Assembly (NCBI RefSeq): GCF_012911975.1
Contig: NZ_SMDQ01000016.1
Span: 1 to 64,000, forward strand
Reading direction: 5' to 3'
From: Nodosilinea sp. P-1105
GTDB lineage: Bacteria; Cyanobacteriota; Cyanobacteriia; Phormidesmidales; Phormidesmidaceae
Length of the DNA stretch: 64,000 nt
In this document: one piece after another, positions 42,513 to 51,832 of the stretch
How positions within the stretch are numbered: the first letter of the stretch is position 1
How the letters are laid out: every line of letters starts with the position of its first letter
Translations under genes and position numbers: made by a program
The notes under the pieces: model-generated
What the model was told of the DNA's origin: nothing
What the model saw: only the letters and a program-made list of their open reading frames with translations
Databases searched by the model: none

Positions 42513-43328
42513 TTAGGGTAGTCCCCAGAAGGTGGCGCGCTCGTCCAACCAGCCGTCTTCCAGCCAGGTGGTGACAGCGGTATTCACTTGCGATCGCAGG
42601 CTGGTGTACTGCGTCCCCTTGGGTAAAGCCACCCCCAGGGGGTCTACCGATAGGGCCGTCGGCAAAAGGGTGTAGCCGTCATGGGTCTGCTGCCAACCAG
42701 TCAGCACGGTCAAATCGGCGGCGAAGGCGTCAACCCGACCGGTGCTGAGGTGCTCCAGGGCTTGTTGGTAACTGTCTAGGGGAGCCAACACGGCAAAAGG
42801 TAGGGTATAGCGTAAATACCCGATCGCGCTTGAGCCCTGCAACACCCCTACCCGCTGTCGCTGCACAGCTTGCAGAGTCTGGTACTGCCCCTGGCGCACC
42901 AATACCCCAGTGCCATCTAGATAGTAGGGAGGACTAAAGTCGACCACCCGCATCCGTGCTGGGGTGATAGTTAATCCGGCGATCGCAAAATCCACCCGAT
43001 CCTCCAGTACTGCCGGTAACCGCTGCACATTGGCTACGGGTTCAAACACCACCGCCTCAGGGCTGCCCACAATTTCTGCCGCCAATCGCCTGGCCAAGTC
43101 AATTTCCAGGCCCATCCAGTCTCCCTCTGGGCTGCGAAAGCTGAGGGGACGCCACTGCTCCCGCACGGCTACTACGACATGCCCCCGCCGTCGAATAGTC
43201 TCCAGCTCAGCAGCAACAGAAATTGGGGACACAGCCCACTGCGCCCCCAACCCTATGCCAAAACTCAGCAGCCCTAGGCTAGCCCTTGCTGGCCACTTCA
43301 ACCACTTTGGTAAAACCATCGGGATCAA
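42513..43328 (-). CDS. Amino-acid-type periplasmic binding protein
   Basis: A 271-residue family 3 solute-binding protein (PBP2 fold). A signal peptide lies at about 13-40. The mature part has [53 protein letters not shown] and [12 protein letters not shown]. There is no permease or ATPase nearby, so its transporter partner is elsewhere or it acts alone as a sensor. The start (43328, or M4 at 43319) lies inside the end of rplT on the same strand, a 41-50 bp overlap. This suggests coupled expression, unless a later non-ATG start is used. Confidence 0.85.
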   Translation of the reverse strand: MIPMVLPKWLKWPARASLGLLSFGIGLGAQWAVSPISVAAELETIRRRGHVVVAVREQWRPLSFRSPEGDWMGLEIDLARRLAAEIVGSPEAVVFEPVANVQRLPAVLEDRVDFAIAGLTITPARMRVVDFSPPYYLDGTGVLVRQGQYQTLQAVQRQRVGVLQGSSAIGYLRYTLPFAVLAPLDSYQQALEHLSTGRVDAFAADLTVLTGWQQTHDGYTLLPTALSVDPLGVALPKGTQYTSLRSQVNTAVTTWLEDGWLDERATFWGLP

Positions 43329-43629
43329 GCACCGCCATTTGAGCCAGCATTTTGCGATTAATGTCGATATTGGCCTTTTTCAGTTGGCCAGTGAGCTGAC
43401 TGTAGCTGATGCCATGTAGGCGAGCCGCCGCGTTGATCCGGGTGATCCACAGACGGCGGAAGTCGCGCTTGCGGTTGCGGCGATCGCGATAGGCATAACG
43501 CAGGGCTTTCATCACCTGCTGGTTAGCCGTACGAAACAGCTTAGAGTGAGATCCTCTAAACCCTTTTGCCAGTTTTAATACTTTGTTGCGGCGCTTTCGG
43601 GCAACATTGCCGCGCTTAACACGTGCCAT
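43279..43629 (-). CDS. rplT: Ribosomal protein L20
   Basis: A 116-residue protein of the large ribosomal subunit, needed early in 50S assembly; basic N-terminus ([25 protein letters not shown]) and conserved [19 protein letters not shown]. Normal length. It is 94 bp downstream of rpmI, the usual rpmI-rplT order; infC is not adjacent here. In bacteria L20 can repress its own operon, but no leader structure is obvious. Confidence 0.98.
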   Translation of the reverse strand: MARVKRGNVARKRRNKVLKLAKGFRGSHSKLFRTANQQVMKALRYAYRDRRNRKRDFRRLWITRINAAARLHGISYSQLTGQLKKANIDINRKMLAQMAVLDPDGFTKVVEVASKG

Positions 43630-43723
43630 GACTCTCTAAATCCTCAATGGTAAATGAAACGGTCAACCAAAAATCTTGTCACCAGTCGACAAAACTGGTC
43701 ATCCTAAAGCAAGCATCCTTACC

Positions 43724-43921
43724 TTAGAGGTAGGGCAGCATCAACTCCACATTGGGGGCATCTGCTTCAGATACCACAGCAATCTTAGACAGGCGAGAGC
43801 GGCGATCGGCACCCTTGTGCTGTAACAGGTGATTTTTAAAGGCCTTGCGACGCATAATTTTGCCGCTCCCGCTACGACGGAAGCGCTTAGCGGCGGCCTT
43901 GCGAGACTTTAGCTTCGGCAT
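43724..43921 (-). CDS. rpmI: Ribosomal protein L35
   Basis: A 65-residue basic protein, [20 protein letters not shown] and [10 protein letters not shown], a complete L35 of the 50S subunit. First gene of the rpmI-rplT pair. A TATGAT -10-like box lies 31 nt before the start codon. Confidence 0.97.
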   Translation of the reverse strand: MPKLKSRKAAAKRFRRSGSGKIMRRKAFKNHLLQHKGADRRSRLSKIAVVSEADAPNVELMLPYL

Positions 43922-43951
43922 AGTTCATACATGGTTTCGACACAGTCTCTT

Positions 43952-43957
43952 ATCATA
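43952..43957 (-). promoter_or_regulatory. Candidate -10 box for rpmI-rplT
   Basis: TATGAT on the minus strand, 31 nt upstream of the rpmI ATG. No convincing -35 is seen. Confidence 0.35.
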
Positions 43958-44058
43958 CCATGGCGATCGCAGATGTCCTGGGCGAAATAGACTTCATCTC
44001 AGCCAAGGTGGTCATACTTTTGCCAGCCAATAACCGTCAGCCATCTTTAGCTTCTTGG

Positions 44059-44064
44059 TATGAT
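44059..44064 (+). promoter_or_regulatory. Candidate -10 box for rpoZ
   Basis: TATGAT, 29 nt upstream of the rpoZ start codon. It mirrors the box in front of rpmI on the other strand, so the two transcription units appear to diverge from this gap. Confidence 0.35.
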
Positions 44065-44092
44065 AGGAGCCTAACCGTTATACAGGTCTTCT

Positions 44093-44320
44093 ATGCTGAA
44101 GCGTTCTCCCTTTGATAGCACCCAAGTTATGCGCCGTACCGAAGATTTGATTCAGGCCGCTTCCAATCGCTATCGCATCACAGTACAGGTGGCCAACCGG
44201 GCCCAGCGGCGACGCTTCGAAGATTTTGAGAACTACGAAGACCCCAAGATGAAGCCGGTGCTGCGGGCGATTATTGAAATGTCTGACGAGCTTACCCAGC
44301 CTGAGATTATTGGCGAATAG
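44093..44320 (+). CDS. rpoZ: RNA polymerase omega subunit
   Basis: A 75-residue subunit aiding core enzyme assembly. [27 protein letters not shown] carries the conserved omega region, and the tail [20 protein letters not shown] matches cyanobacterial versions. The next gene (DUF1818) starts 28 bp on, so the two likely form an operon. Confidence 0.93.
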   Translation: MLKRSPFDSTQVMRRTEDLIQAASNRYRITVQVANRAQRRRFEDFENYEDPKMKPVLRAIIEMSDELTQPEIIGE

Positions 44321-44347
44321 CAGGGAGGCTTTCTCCCTGTCCTGGCT

Positions 44348-44716
44348 ATGGACCAACGGTTTGTGAAAGAAGGCCCTGGCTGGCGCATTGGTTGGGATCA
44401 AGCCGCGTCCACTTACCAGGGTATGGTGGCAGGCGACACCTGGGCGCTTGAGCTGACAGGCCAAGAATTCCAGGATTTCTGTCGCCTCGCCCAGCAACTG
44501 GTTGACACTCTCCAGGCTATGGCCGCTGAATTGATGGATCAGGAACGGATTACCTGCGAAGCCGAGTCCGACCTGCTCTGGGTCGAGGCAGATGGGTTCC
44601 CCGATCAGTACTCCCTACGCTTCATTCTCAGTAACGGTCGCCGTTGTGAGGGGCAATGGGCCAGCGAGGCTACTCAGGGGTTGATGCAAGCTTTATGCCG
44701 CTTGGACTCGGTTTAA
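44348..44716 (+). CDS. DUF1818 protein
   Basis: A 122-residue protein of a family restricted to cyanobacteria and relatives. Typical are the start EGPGWRIGWDQAASTYQGMV, the middle ALELTGQEFQDFCRLAQQL and the end RRCEGQWASEATQGLMQAL. No enzyme motif is seen and its function is unknown. Conserved pairing with rpoZ hints at a role tied to transcription, but that is only context. Confidence 0.9.
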   Translation: MDQRFVKEGPGWRIGWDQAASTYQGMVAGDTWALELTGQEFQDFCRLAQQLVDTLQAMAAELMDQERITCEAESDLLWVEADGFPDQYSLRFILSNGRRCEGQWASEATQGLMQALCRLDSV

Positions 44717-44890
44717 GTTGGTTGGACTGACTGGATTAACGTCAATCCAGCGAAATCCCATAGGGCCGAAAAGTCCGCCCCATTCCCCTTGGTCTGTTGC
44801 AGCCCCACAAGAAACCACAAAAAAATATCTAGGGATCGATCTGAGAATGCTGACCTGTCTGTGTTATTGTGGTTAAGCACGATTTTTGAC

Positions 44891-44964
44891 CGGGGCGTAG
44901 CGCAGCTTGGTAGCGCACCACTTTGGGGTAGTGGGGGTCGTGGGTTCAAATCCCGCCGCTCCGA
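44891..44964 (+). tRNA. tRNA-Pro (anticodon GGG)
   Basis: A complete cloverleaf: acceptor CGGGGCG / CGCTCCG, D-arm GCGC...GCGC, anticodon stem CCACT / AGTGG with loop TTGGGGT (anticodon GGG at its third to fifth bases), T-arm GTGGG-TTCAAAT-CCCGC. The discriminator is A; CCA is not encoded. It reads CCC and CCU, and CCC is very common in this window's genes. A U-tract terminator follows. Confidence 0.95.
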
Positions 44965-44974
44965 TTGACTGAAA

Positions 44975-44997
44975 CCTCGCCATTTGGCGGGGTTTTG
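44975..44997 (+). terminator. Terminator of tRNA-Pro
   Basis: CCTCGCC (44975-44981), loop ATTT, GGCGGGG (44986-44992), then TTTTG. The stem is lengthened by AA/TT pairs. It starts 11 bp after the tRNA. Confidence 0.8.
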
Positions 44998-45219
44998 TCG
45001 TTTCTAGGATGAGTCCCTACGTCAAGACCCTAGAGGATGGGGTGCGGAATCCCTCAGTTTATCGATCGCCTCGGTTAAACGGCAGGCGTTCAATGAGCAT
45101 CTTCTAGACCTATTTACGGCCATGTTCGACTTGGGGCCAGCTTTGATTAAAGCTCACCCCAACTACCAGAATCTCCTGAATTACGGGGCTATAGCCGCTT
45201 AAGCTGGAGCCATGCCCAC

Positions 45220-45510
45220 CTAAATTTGTTTGGAGTGTTGTAATAAGTAAGTGATGGTCAGCGCTTCCATAGCCAGCACTGGCCATTGATTGAACTGAAG
45301 CGCACAACCTCGATAGCAATAGAGTAAGGTGTTGTCTGAGCCTTCTGCATAGGTAAATTGCCTATCCTTGAAAAAGTTTCTTACCTGATGGTCAAAAATT
45401 TGGCAAATCCGATATTGATCGGATCTTTGGAGTAGATAGGTGTCTGAGAACTGTTGCCAGACACTACAAATCATGTCGGTTTTTAGCTGGGGTAGATCCC
45501 GCTCAGGCAT
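45220..45510 (-). CDS. Hypothetical small protein
   Basis: 96 residues from the ATG at 45510 (MPERDLPQLKTDMICSVW); an earlier ATG at 45573 would overlap the divergent cyanophycinase gene. The composition is protein-like: VWQQFSDTYLLQRSDQYRIC, DHQVRNFFKDRQFTYAE, YCYRGCALQFNQWPVLAMEAL. There is no signal or membrane segment. I do not recognise it. Its position head to head with the cyanophycinase gene suggests shared control. Confidence 0.5.
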   Translation of the reverse strand: MPERDLPQLKTDMICSVWQQFSDTYLLQRSDQYRICQIFDHQVRNFFKDRQFTYAEGSDNTLLYCYRGCALQFNQWPVLAMEALTITYLLQHSKQI

Positions 45511-45540
45511 GCTATCTGTAGGTAACCATGAGGTACTCCT

Positions 45541-46560
45541 ATGGGTCAGCAGCATCGAGACTTTGACTACCACCGGGTTTGTCGCAACCGAGAAATTGAG
45601 ACTAGAGTTCCACGAGCCGCTATGTTGCTGATCGGTGGGGCGGAAGGGGATACGTCTGGAGAGGATGCCGCCACTCGCTGGTTTTTAGAGCGAGCTCGGG
45701 GGGGAAATTATTTGGTGCTGCGGGTGGGCGGTGTCGGAACGCAAGCCAAGTGGATTTGCGATCGCTACAAAGACACCATTAGCTCAGCCGCCGAACTATC
45801 CATTGACAGTCGGGAGGCAGCTGATAATCCGGATGTGGTTGACTACATTCGGGAAGCAGATGCCCTGTTCATTGCTGGGGGAGACCAGAATGATTACCAG
45901 AAATTCTGGGAAGGGACGGCCACCGAAACCGCCATCAATTATTTAATCCACGAAAAAAAGATACCGATAGCGGGTACCAGTGCCGGCATGGCCATCTTAG
46001 GTGACCACTACTACGCCCCTGATCACCAGGGGGTGATTAGTTCTGAAATTCTCGATGATCCGTTCCATTACAATACCCAGACCATTCACCGGAGCCGGTT
46101 TATCCAACCGCCCTATCTCGAGCAAGTGATTATGGACACCCATCTGGATCGGGTGAATCGCCAGAACCCAGAGACCCGTTATGGGCGTATTCTAGGGTTG
46201 CTGGCCCGGGTTATTTATGACGATGACAATAACCTGGACCACTACGCCATTGGCCTGGAAGAGGGGGCTTTTGTGGCGATTGACGAACAGGGCATCGCCC
46301 ACGTGTTTGGCAATGGTACCGAGATTGGCCAAGATGCTTACTTCTTGCAGCCCAATGGAGCCCTACCCGAACAAATGTGGCCAGGTTGGCCCCTGGTTTG
46401 GGACCATGGCGGGCAGGCGGTAAAAGTTTATCGGATTGCTGGCGATCCAGAGGGCAGTGGTTATTTTGACTTAAAGGATTGGACTACCGCTGGGGGTGGT
46501 ACTTGGGAATATTGGTACACCAAGGGTGGCAAGTCGGGGCTACGCAAAACGGTCATATAA
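45541..46560 (+). CDS. Cyanophycinase-family serine peptidase (S51)
   Basis: 339 residues from the ATG at 45541; a later ATG at 45622 (MLLIGGAEGD) would drop the less conserved first 27. The nucleophile is Ser147 in AGTSAGMAILG; other S51 blocks are FIAGGDQNDYQKFW, IAGTSAGM, QTIHRSRFIQPPYLEQVI and GRILGLLARVIYDDD. Cyanophycinase hydrolyses the Arg/Asp storage polymer to dipeptides. The N-terminal extension and the missing neighbours cphA/iaaA leave open that it acts on another peptide. Confidence 0.82.
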   Translation: MGQQHRDFDYHRVCRNREIETRVPRAAMLLIGGAEGDTSGEDAATRWFLERARGGNYLVLRVGGVGTQAKWICDRYKDTISSAAELSIDSREAADNPDVVDYIREADALFIAGGDQNDYQKFWEGTATETAINYLIHEKKIPIAGTSAGMAILGDHYYAPDHQGVISSEILDDPFHYNTQTIHRSRFIQPPYLEQVIMDTHLDRVNRQNPETRYGRILGLLARVIYDDDNNLDHYAIGLEEGAFVAIDEQGIAHVFGNGTEIGQDAYFLQPNGALPEQMWPGWPLVWDHGGQAVKVYRIAGDPEGSGYFDLKDWTTAGGGTWEYWYTKGGKSGLRKTVI

Positions 46561-47001
46561 CTTACTGATAAATGACTGCGGTCTGCCTGAAGGCAGAGGA
46601 CTTAGGGCTAAATTTCTACCTTTCGATTCCTTACAGAATGGGGGATTTAGCTCCGCAGGCGATAAAAATATGGCATGATCTAAAGCGTAGTTCAATTGTC
46701 AAGCGACATCTACCGCTTATTGTTCAGGTAAATGAAAGCTTGTCCTGATGTTTTGGGGATTGTCCTAAGTTAAGCTTAATTTCCCCTAATTTCCAGGATG
46801 ACACTTAGCGGGTAGCTGCGATCGCTCCCCCCACCACTCGCTACCGCTGCAGTTGGTTGCTTTCTCAGTTGACCCTTAACCGATAGCTGACGCTTACACC
46901 CGTGATGTTCACGCTGGTGCTGGTTTGCAAGCAGTCAATTGGGCTACCTTGGCTAGCCCTATGGTTGCTAGCCCTGCCCAGTGAAGCACGGAGGAAACCC
47001 C

Positions 47002-47433
47002 ATGAAACTATCAACATTAGCGGGTGCAGCCGTAGCCGTTCCGATCATGTTTGCCGCACCTGTGCAGGCCGAAAATCTGGCCCATGTGCAGCAACTGCTT
47101 GAAACTAACCTTTGCCAAGGTTGCGATTTGTCAGGGGCTGACCTCACCCAGGCCCACTTGATTGGAGCTGACTTGCGCGAGGCCGATTTGACCGGTGCCA
47201 TCCTGCACGAGGCCAACTTAGAAGGGGCCGACCTAACCGGCGCTGATTTAACCGGTGCCAACCTGACCCAGGCCTTTTTAACCAATGCCGTATTGGATGG
47301 AGCTGTGTTAGACAACGCCAACCTGACCCAGGCTCAGATTTATTTTGCTGAGGCCGCAGGGGCATCATTTTTGGACGCTAACCTGACCCAGGCTGAAATT
47401 GTCGGCACTCCTATCAGCATCGGTGGCGATTAA
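47002..47433 (+). CDS. Exported pentapeptide-repeat protein
   Basis: 143 residues from the ATG at 47002, with GGAGGAAA at 46990-46997 as ribosome binding site, which decides against the upstream in-frame start at 46981. A signal peptide (LAGAAVAVPIMFAAPVQA) is followed by LETNLCQGCDLSGADL and then A(D/N)L pentapeptides to the end, so an exported right-handed beta-helix. A CxxC pair near the mature N-terminus (CQGC) is typical of small exported cyanobacterial pentapeptide proteins. The gap 46561-47001 shows a short hairpin near 46580 but no gene. Role unknown. Confidence 0.85.
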   Translation: MKLSTLAGAAVAVPIMFAAPVQAENLAHVQQLLETNLCQGCDLSGADLTQAHLIGADLREADLTGAILHEANLEGADLTGADLTGANLTQAFLTNAVLDGAVLDNANLTQAQIYFAEAAGASFLDANLTQAEIVGTPISIGGD

Positions 47434-47469
47434 GTCGGTCTGGCTGCACTATGCCCCCCGCTGCTGGGG

Positions 47470-47775
47470 GTCGGCATCCCCTCCTGGGCTACTGTGTACA
47501 CATAAGTCCTAAAGGCCTTGGCTGCAGGACTTTTCCCACCCTGCGGGAAGAGCAAGCTCTACATCCCCCAACCCCTTCTCCCGTTCTGGGAGAAGGGGAG
47601 CCGGAAAGCCCTGTCTGGCCTCCCCCACTCTGCGAGAAGCAAGCTACGCCCATTTTTGGGAGAGGGGGACCGTTGGCGAAGCTTGCCCAGAGGGCTTGGG
47701 GGAGAGGGCCAAGATGTGTATACACGGCATCCCCTCCTGGGAGGGGCAAGGGTGGGTTACACAGGTATAGGGAGG
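47470..47775. repeat. Compound interspersed repeat region
   Basis: CTCCC...GGGAG palindromes and CCCCTTCTCCC-type units fill this gap. GGCATCCCCTCCTGGG occurs twice (about 47473 and 47726). The 15-mer at 47496-47510 is the reverse complement of one at 113-127. The open frames across it have no protein-like pattern. 47434-47944 holds no gene. Confidence 0.65.
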
Positions 47776-47944
47776 GGTAGCTGATGCCGCAGCGTAGTAC
47801 TAATGCTCATTAGTCAAAAAAATGATGCCGGAAAATGTGCCTTAGGGTTCACGGTCTACGGCTCGCCTTAAACCGCTTACCGTGAACCGTATACCGTATA
47901 CCGTAGATCCTGCTGACCCGTCACGGCTGACCTGTCACGGCTCC

Positions 47945-49372
47945 CTAAGCCGCTACGGCCACTGCATCGGTGGCGGCCACGTCTGACAGTTGGTTCAAGA
48001 CCCCGTTGACATTGGCCTTGGCGTCGCCGAACAGCATCAGGGTGTTGTCGTGGTAGAACAGCGGGTTGTCAACCCCGGCATAGCCCGGTGACAAACTGCG
48101 CTTCAGAACTACCACAGTATCTGCCTGCCACACCTGCATCACTGGCATACCGGCAATGGGACTGGTGGGATCACTCTGGGCACTGGGGTTAACGGTGTCG
48201 TTGGCACCAATCACCAGCACCACATCCGTATTGGCGAAGTCGTCATTGATTTCATCCATTTCCAGAACAATGTCGTAGGGCACGTTGGCTTCGGCGAGCA
48301 GCACATTCATGTGACCCGGCATCCGCCCGGCGACGGGGTGAATGCCAAATTGGACCTGTTTGCCCTGGCGGCGCAAAATTTGGGTAATTTCCGCTACGGC
48401 GTGCTGGGCTTGGGCTACGGCCATGCCATAGCCGGGTACAATCACAACGCTATTGGCGGCTTCTAAAATATCCACCACATCCGCTGGATTGGTGGCTGTG
48501 GCATCTCCCGCCTGGCCAGCCCCCTGGCTGGAGCCAGCACTGGTGGCCCCAAAGCCACCCAAAACCACATTCAAAAACGAGCGGTTCATCCCTTTGCACA
48601 TGATGTAGCTGAGGATAGCGCCGCTGCTGCCCACCAGGGCACCGGTAATAATCAACAGGTCGTTGTTGAGCATAAAGCCCGCCGCTGCCGAGGCCAGCCC
48701 CGAATAACTGTTGAGCAAGGAAATAACAACGGCCATATCGGCTCCGCCGATGGCCATGACGATCACAATGCCAAATACGGCTGAAATGGCGGTCATGATC
48801 CCCAGGGGAACGAGGCCAGCAGTGCCGGTTGCTGAGAGAAAGGGGGCTCCTAGAGCCGCGATCGCAATCAGCATGGCAATGGTCAACCCATGGCGAGCCG
48901 GTAGTAGCACCGAGCGGCTGGGCAAAATGCCTTGCAGCTTACCGACCGCCACCATCGACCCGGTAAAGGTGACCACCCCGATGAACACACCAGCATAGAT
49001 TTCAATCCGGTGGATGGTTTCTTCGATGCCCACTAGGGTCGAACTGGGTTGTAGATACTCAGCAAAGCCAACTAACACAGCGGCCAGACCCACAAAACTG
49101 TTCAAAAATGCCACCATTTCGGGCATAGAGGTCATCGCGACCCGGCTGGCCGCCACAACCCCCACCAGCACCCCCAGCCCAATGGAGCTGGCTTGAACAG
49201 AGTAGCCCTGGCTGATAAAGGCGGTGGCGGCAAAGGCAATGGCCATACCGATGATGCCTAGCCAGTTGCCCCGCTTGGCGGTTTCCGTCTGTGACAGCCC
49301 ACTCAAACTGAGAATGAAGAGGGCGCTGGCGGCGATATAGGCCGTGGTTACAAGATTGTTAGACATAAACAA
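47945..49372 (-). CDS. pntB: NAD(P) transhydrogenase subunit beta
   Basis: Moves hydride between NADH and NADP+ using the proton gradient. It has 475 residues: eight or more membrane segments (dII, about 5-270), then the NADP-binding dIII domain with [40 protein letters not shown] and [16 protein letters not shown]. It lies 179 bp downstream of pntA on the same strand; together they make the complete enzyme. It probably supplies NADPH or balances it against photosynthesis. Confidence 0.96.
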   Translation of the reverse strand: MFMSNNLVTTAYIAASALFILSLSGLSQTETAKRGNWLGIIGMAIAFAATAFISQGYSVQASSIGLGVLVGVVAASRVAMTSMPEMVAFLNSFVGLAAVLVGFAEYLQPSSTLVGIEETIHRIEIYAGVFIGVVTFTGSMVAVGKLQGILPSRSVLLPARHGLTIAMLIAIAALGAPFLSATGTAGLVPLGIMTAISAVFGIVIVMAIGGADMAVVISLLNSYSGLASAAAGFMLNNDLLIITGALVGSSGAILSYIMCKGMNRSFLNVVLGGFGATSAGSSQGAGQAGDATATNPADVVDILEAANSVVIVPGYGMAVAQAQHAVAEITQILRRQGKQVQFGIHPVAGRMPGHMNVLLAEANVPYDIVLEMDEINDDFANTDVVLVIGANDTVNPSAQSDPTSPIAGMPVMQVWQADTVVVLKRSLSPGYAGVDNPLFYHDNTLMLFGDAKANVNGVLNQLSDVAATDAVAVAA

Positions 49373-49551
49373 AGAGAAAGTAGGGAATGGAGTGTTGAAT
49401 TTTGGATTTTGGATTTTAGAGCGGCATGTCGCCCTTGACCTTCAAAATTCTCTAAGCTACTTGGCTGCAGGGGGCCGCTGGTAAATGTTCTCCCCAGGGG
49501 TGGGCATTGCCCACCATCCGGTGGCTGTGATTGGTTTGATGCAGCTTGGGC

Positions 49552-51159
49552 TTACTTGTGAAACATGTTCAACATTCGCTGGGAGACCATGAAGCCCCCA
49601 GCAATATTGACTGTGCCCAGGAACAGGGCGATCGCCCCTAGAATCGTCATCGGTGAGGTGATATCGCTAGAGATTTGCAACATGCCGCCGATGATGATGA
49701 TGCCGCTAATGGCATTGGTAACGCTCATCAGGGGGGTGTGCAAGGAGGGGGACACATCCCAAATCACCTTCCAGCCCAAGAAACTGGCCAGCACAAACAC
49801 CGTAAAGTGAGACATAAACGACTCTGGAGCCCAGAGGCCAATAGCCACAAAGGCCAGGCCAATCACTGCAGGCCAGAAAAGCTGACCCACTAGCCCTTTC
49901 TGCTTAGGCTCGGGGGCAACAGCTACGGGGGTGGCGGCTGGTTTAACGGGGGCCGAGGCCGGGGTCTCAGGCTTCGGTGGGGGCCAGATCACTTGCCCTC
50001 CCTGGACGACGGTGGTGGCCCGAATCACTTCATCGTCCAGATTAATGTCAAAGTTTTCTGAGCCCCCCAGGTCACTCAGCAGGTGGTATAGGTTATTACC
50101 ATAGAGCTGACTGGCCTGGGACGCCATCCGACTGGGTAGATCGGTCAAGCCAATGATGGTGACATTGTTGTAGGTGGTGATGTCGCCCGGCTGGGTCATT
50201 TCGCAGTTGCCCCCCTGTTCAGCGGCCAAGTCCACGACTACCGAGCCAGGGGTCATGCTTTCGACCATGTCTCGGGTAATTAACAGGGGAGCCTTTTTGC
50301 CGGGCACCAGAGCTGTCGTGATAATAATGTCCACTTCTTGAGCCTGTTGGGCAAAGAGGGCCATTTCGGCGGCAATAAAGGCCTGGCTCATCACCTTGGC
50401 ATAGCCCCCTTCCCCACTGCCGTCTTCTTGAAAGTGCAGCTCCAGGAACTCCGCCCCCATACTCTGCACCTGCTCTTTCACCTCAGGGCGAGTATCAAAC
50501 GCTTTAACGACGGCCCCTAACCCTTTAGCGGCCCCAATGGCGGCTAACCCAGCCACCCCAGCGCCAATTACCAGCACCTTGGCGGGGGGCATTTTGCCTG
50601 CGGCGGTAATTTGGCCGGTAAAACAGCGGCCAAACTGGTTAGCCGCCTCAATCACGGCTCGATAACCCGCAATGTTAGCCATCGAACTCAAGGCATCTAG
50701 CTTTTGGGCTCGGGTAATGCGGGGCACCGCATCCATCGCCAAGACGGTTCCCCCCTGGTGCGACAACCGTTCCAAGAGTTCTGGGTTTTGGGCGGGCCAG
50801 ATAAAGCTCACCAGGGTACTATCTGGCCTTAATAAATCCGCCTCATGCCGTTCCAAGGAGGGATGCCACTGGGGGGCGCGCACCTTCAGCACCACGTCAG
50901 CGGTATTCCATAAACTGGCGGCATCGGGTAGCACCTGGCAGCCTGCTTCGGTATAGGCGCGATCGCTGAACTTAGCCCCAGCCCCGGCCTGAGTTTCAAC
51001 CAGAACCTCGAACCCTAGCTTCTGTAGCTTTTTAGCGGTATCTGGGGTGGCCGCTACCCGACATTCTCCAGGGAAGACCTCCTTTGGAATGCCTACCTTG
51101 AGGCCAGAGGGGGTAGTTGAATTTGCCACAGATATATCGTGGGGCTGTGCAATGGTCAT
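49552..51159 (-). CDS. pntA: NAD(P) transhydrogenase subunit alpha
   Basis: 535 residues. The NAD-binding dI domain (about 18-385) has VGIPKEVFPGECRVAATPDTA, VLVIGAGVAGLAAIGAAKGLGA and FDTRPEVKEQVQSMGAEFLEL. A Pro/Ala/Lys linker (about 410-445) leads to four membrane segments that normally form the separate PntAB. This is the one-chain alpha form rather than the split pntAA/pntAB arrangement. First gene of the pntA-pntB pair. The gap upstream (51160-51832) shows no convincing gene. Confidence 0.96.
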   Translation of the reverse strand: MTIAQPHDISVANSTTPSGLKVGIPKEVFPGECRVAATPDTAKKLQKLGFEVLVETQAGAGAKFSDRAYTEAGCQVLPDAASLWNTADVVLKVRAPQWHPSLERHEADLLRPDSTLVSFIWPAQNPELLERLSHQGGTVLAMDAVPRITRAQKLDALSSMANIAGYRAVIEAANQFGRCFTGQITAAGKMPPAKVLVIGAGVAGLAAIGAAKGLGAVVKAFDTRPEVKEQVQSMGAEFLELHFQEDGSGEGGYAKVMSQAFIAAEMALFAQQAQEVDIIITTALVPGKKAPLLITRDMVESMTPGSVVVDLAAEQGGNCEMTQPGDITTYNNVTIIGLTDLPSRMASQASQLYGNNLYHLLSDLGGSENFDINLDDEVIRATTVVQGGQVIWPPPKPETPASAPVKPAATPVAVAPEPKQKGLVGQLFWPAVIGLAFVAIGLWAPESFMSHFTVFVLASFLGWKVIWDVSPSLHTPLMSVTNAISGIIIIGGMLQISSDITSPMTILGAIALFLGTVNIAGGFMVSQRMLNMFHK

Positions 51160-51832
51160 AAAAGCAAAAGTTCCTACCTATAGACACCAAATCGATCCTG
51201 AAAACTGGATCGTGGGACGATGAAAATTCTAAATTGCAAAGAAAACCTTAATGTTTACACCCAGTTTCAATAAGGGACAAGCTTTGAGTTGGCAAACGTT
51301 CTCTACAATGACTCTAGCGCAATGCTCTACCCCTTCTCCTAATCGCCTTAACTCACTGGAACAAGGCTGAACAATATTTAGATTGTTTTTCGATTTGAAC
51401 AAAACTAAATAGTTGACGCCAGATTCACTGTCTGGATAGTAAGGGGATGTATCAGTAAAGGGGGGCAAACTTCAAGAATGTTTTATTTGTCTGCAAATAA
51501 TGATGTTATCTCCATCAAGTCCAGCTTGTCAGTCCAGATCGGAATCTGACGTTTTTCCACCAGCAGACTGCCACGCCTAACCTTGGCTTCGAGGTCTTTT
51601 ACCCTCAGCCATGTCTACTTACCGCCTAGGCGCCGTCAGGACTCGCCTAACCCGTTATGTCTAGGCCCGTTATGCCCCTAGGGTTGGCTTCGTGTTATAT
51701 GGCGATCGCTCTACCCACCTGGATAATGTTCCCCTTGGTAGAGAATGTTGACCCATGGCAACAGTGGAGGAGAGCAAGGGTATTCTAAGGACACATCTAC
51801 CCTTGTCGTCTGTATAAACTCAGCACGGTTCT

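Noticed and set aside
46580-46660. Possible IS200/IS605 end or guide-RNA-like element after the cyanophycinase gene
   Set aside because: A small hairpin (TCTGCC TGAA GGCAGA) is present, but no TnpA/TnpB gene or repeat partner is in the window.
51229-51468. 79-residue frame upstream of pntA
   Set aside because: TTG start, no ribosome binding site, no recognisable family. The region 51160-51832 also shows a repeated CCCGTTATG near 51650, but no gene I can support.
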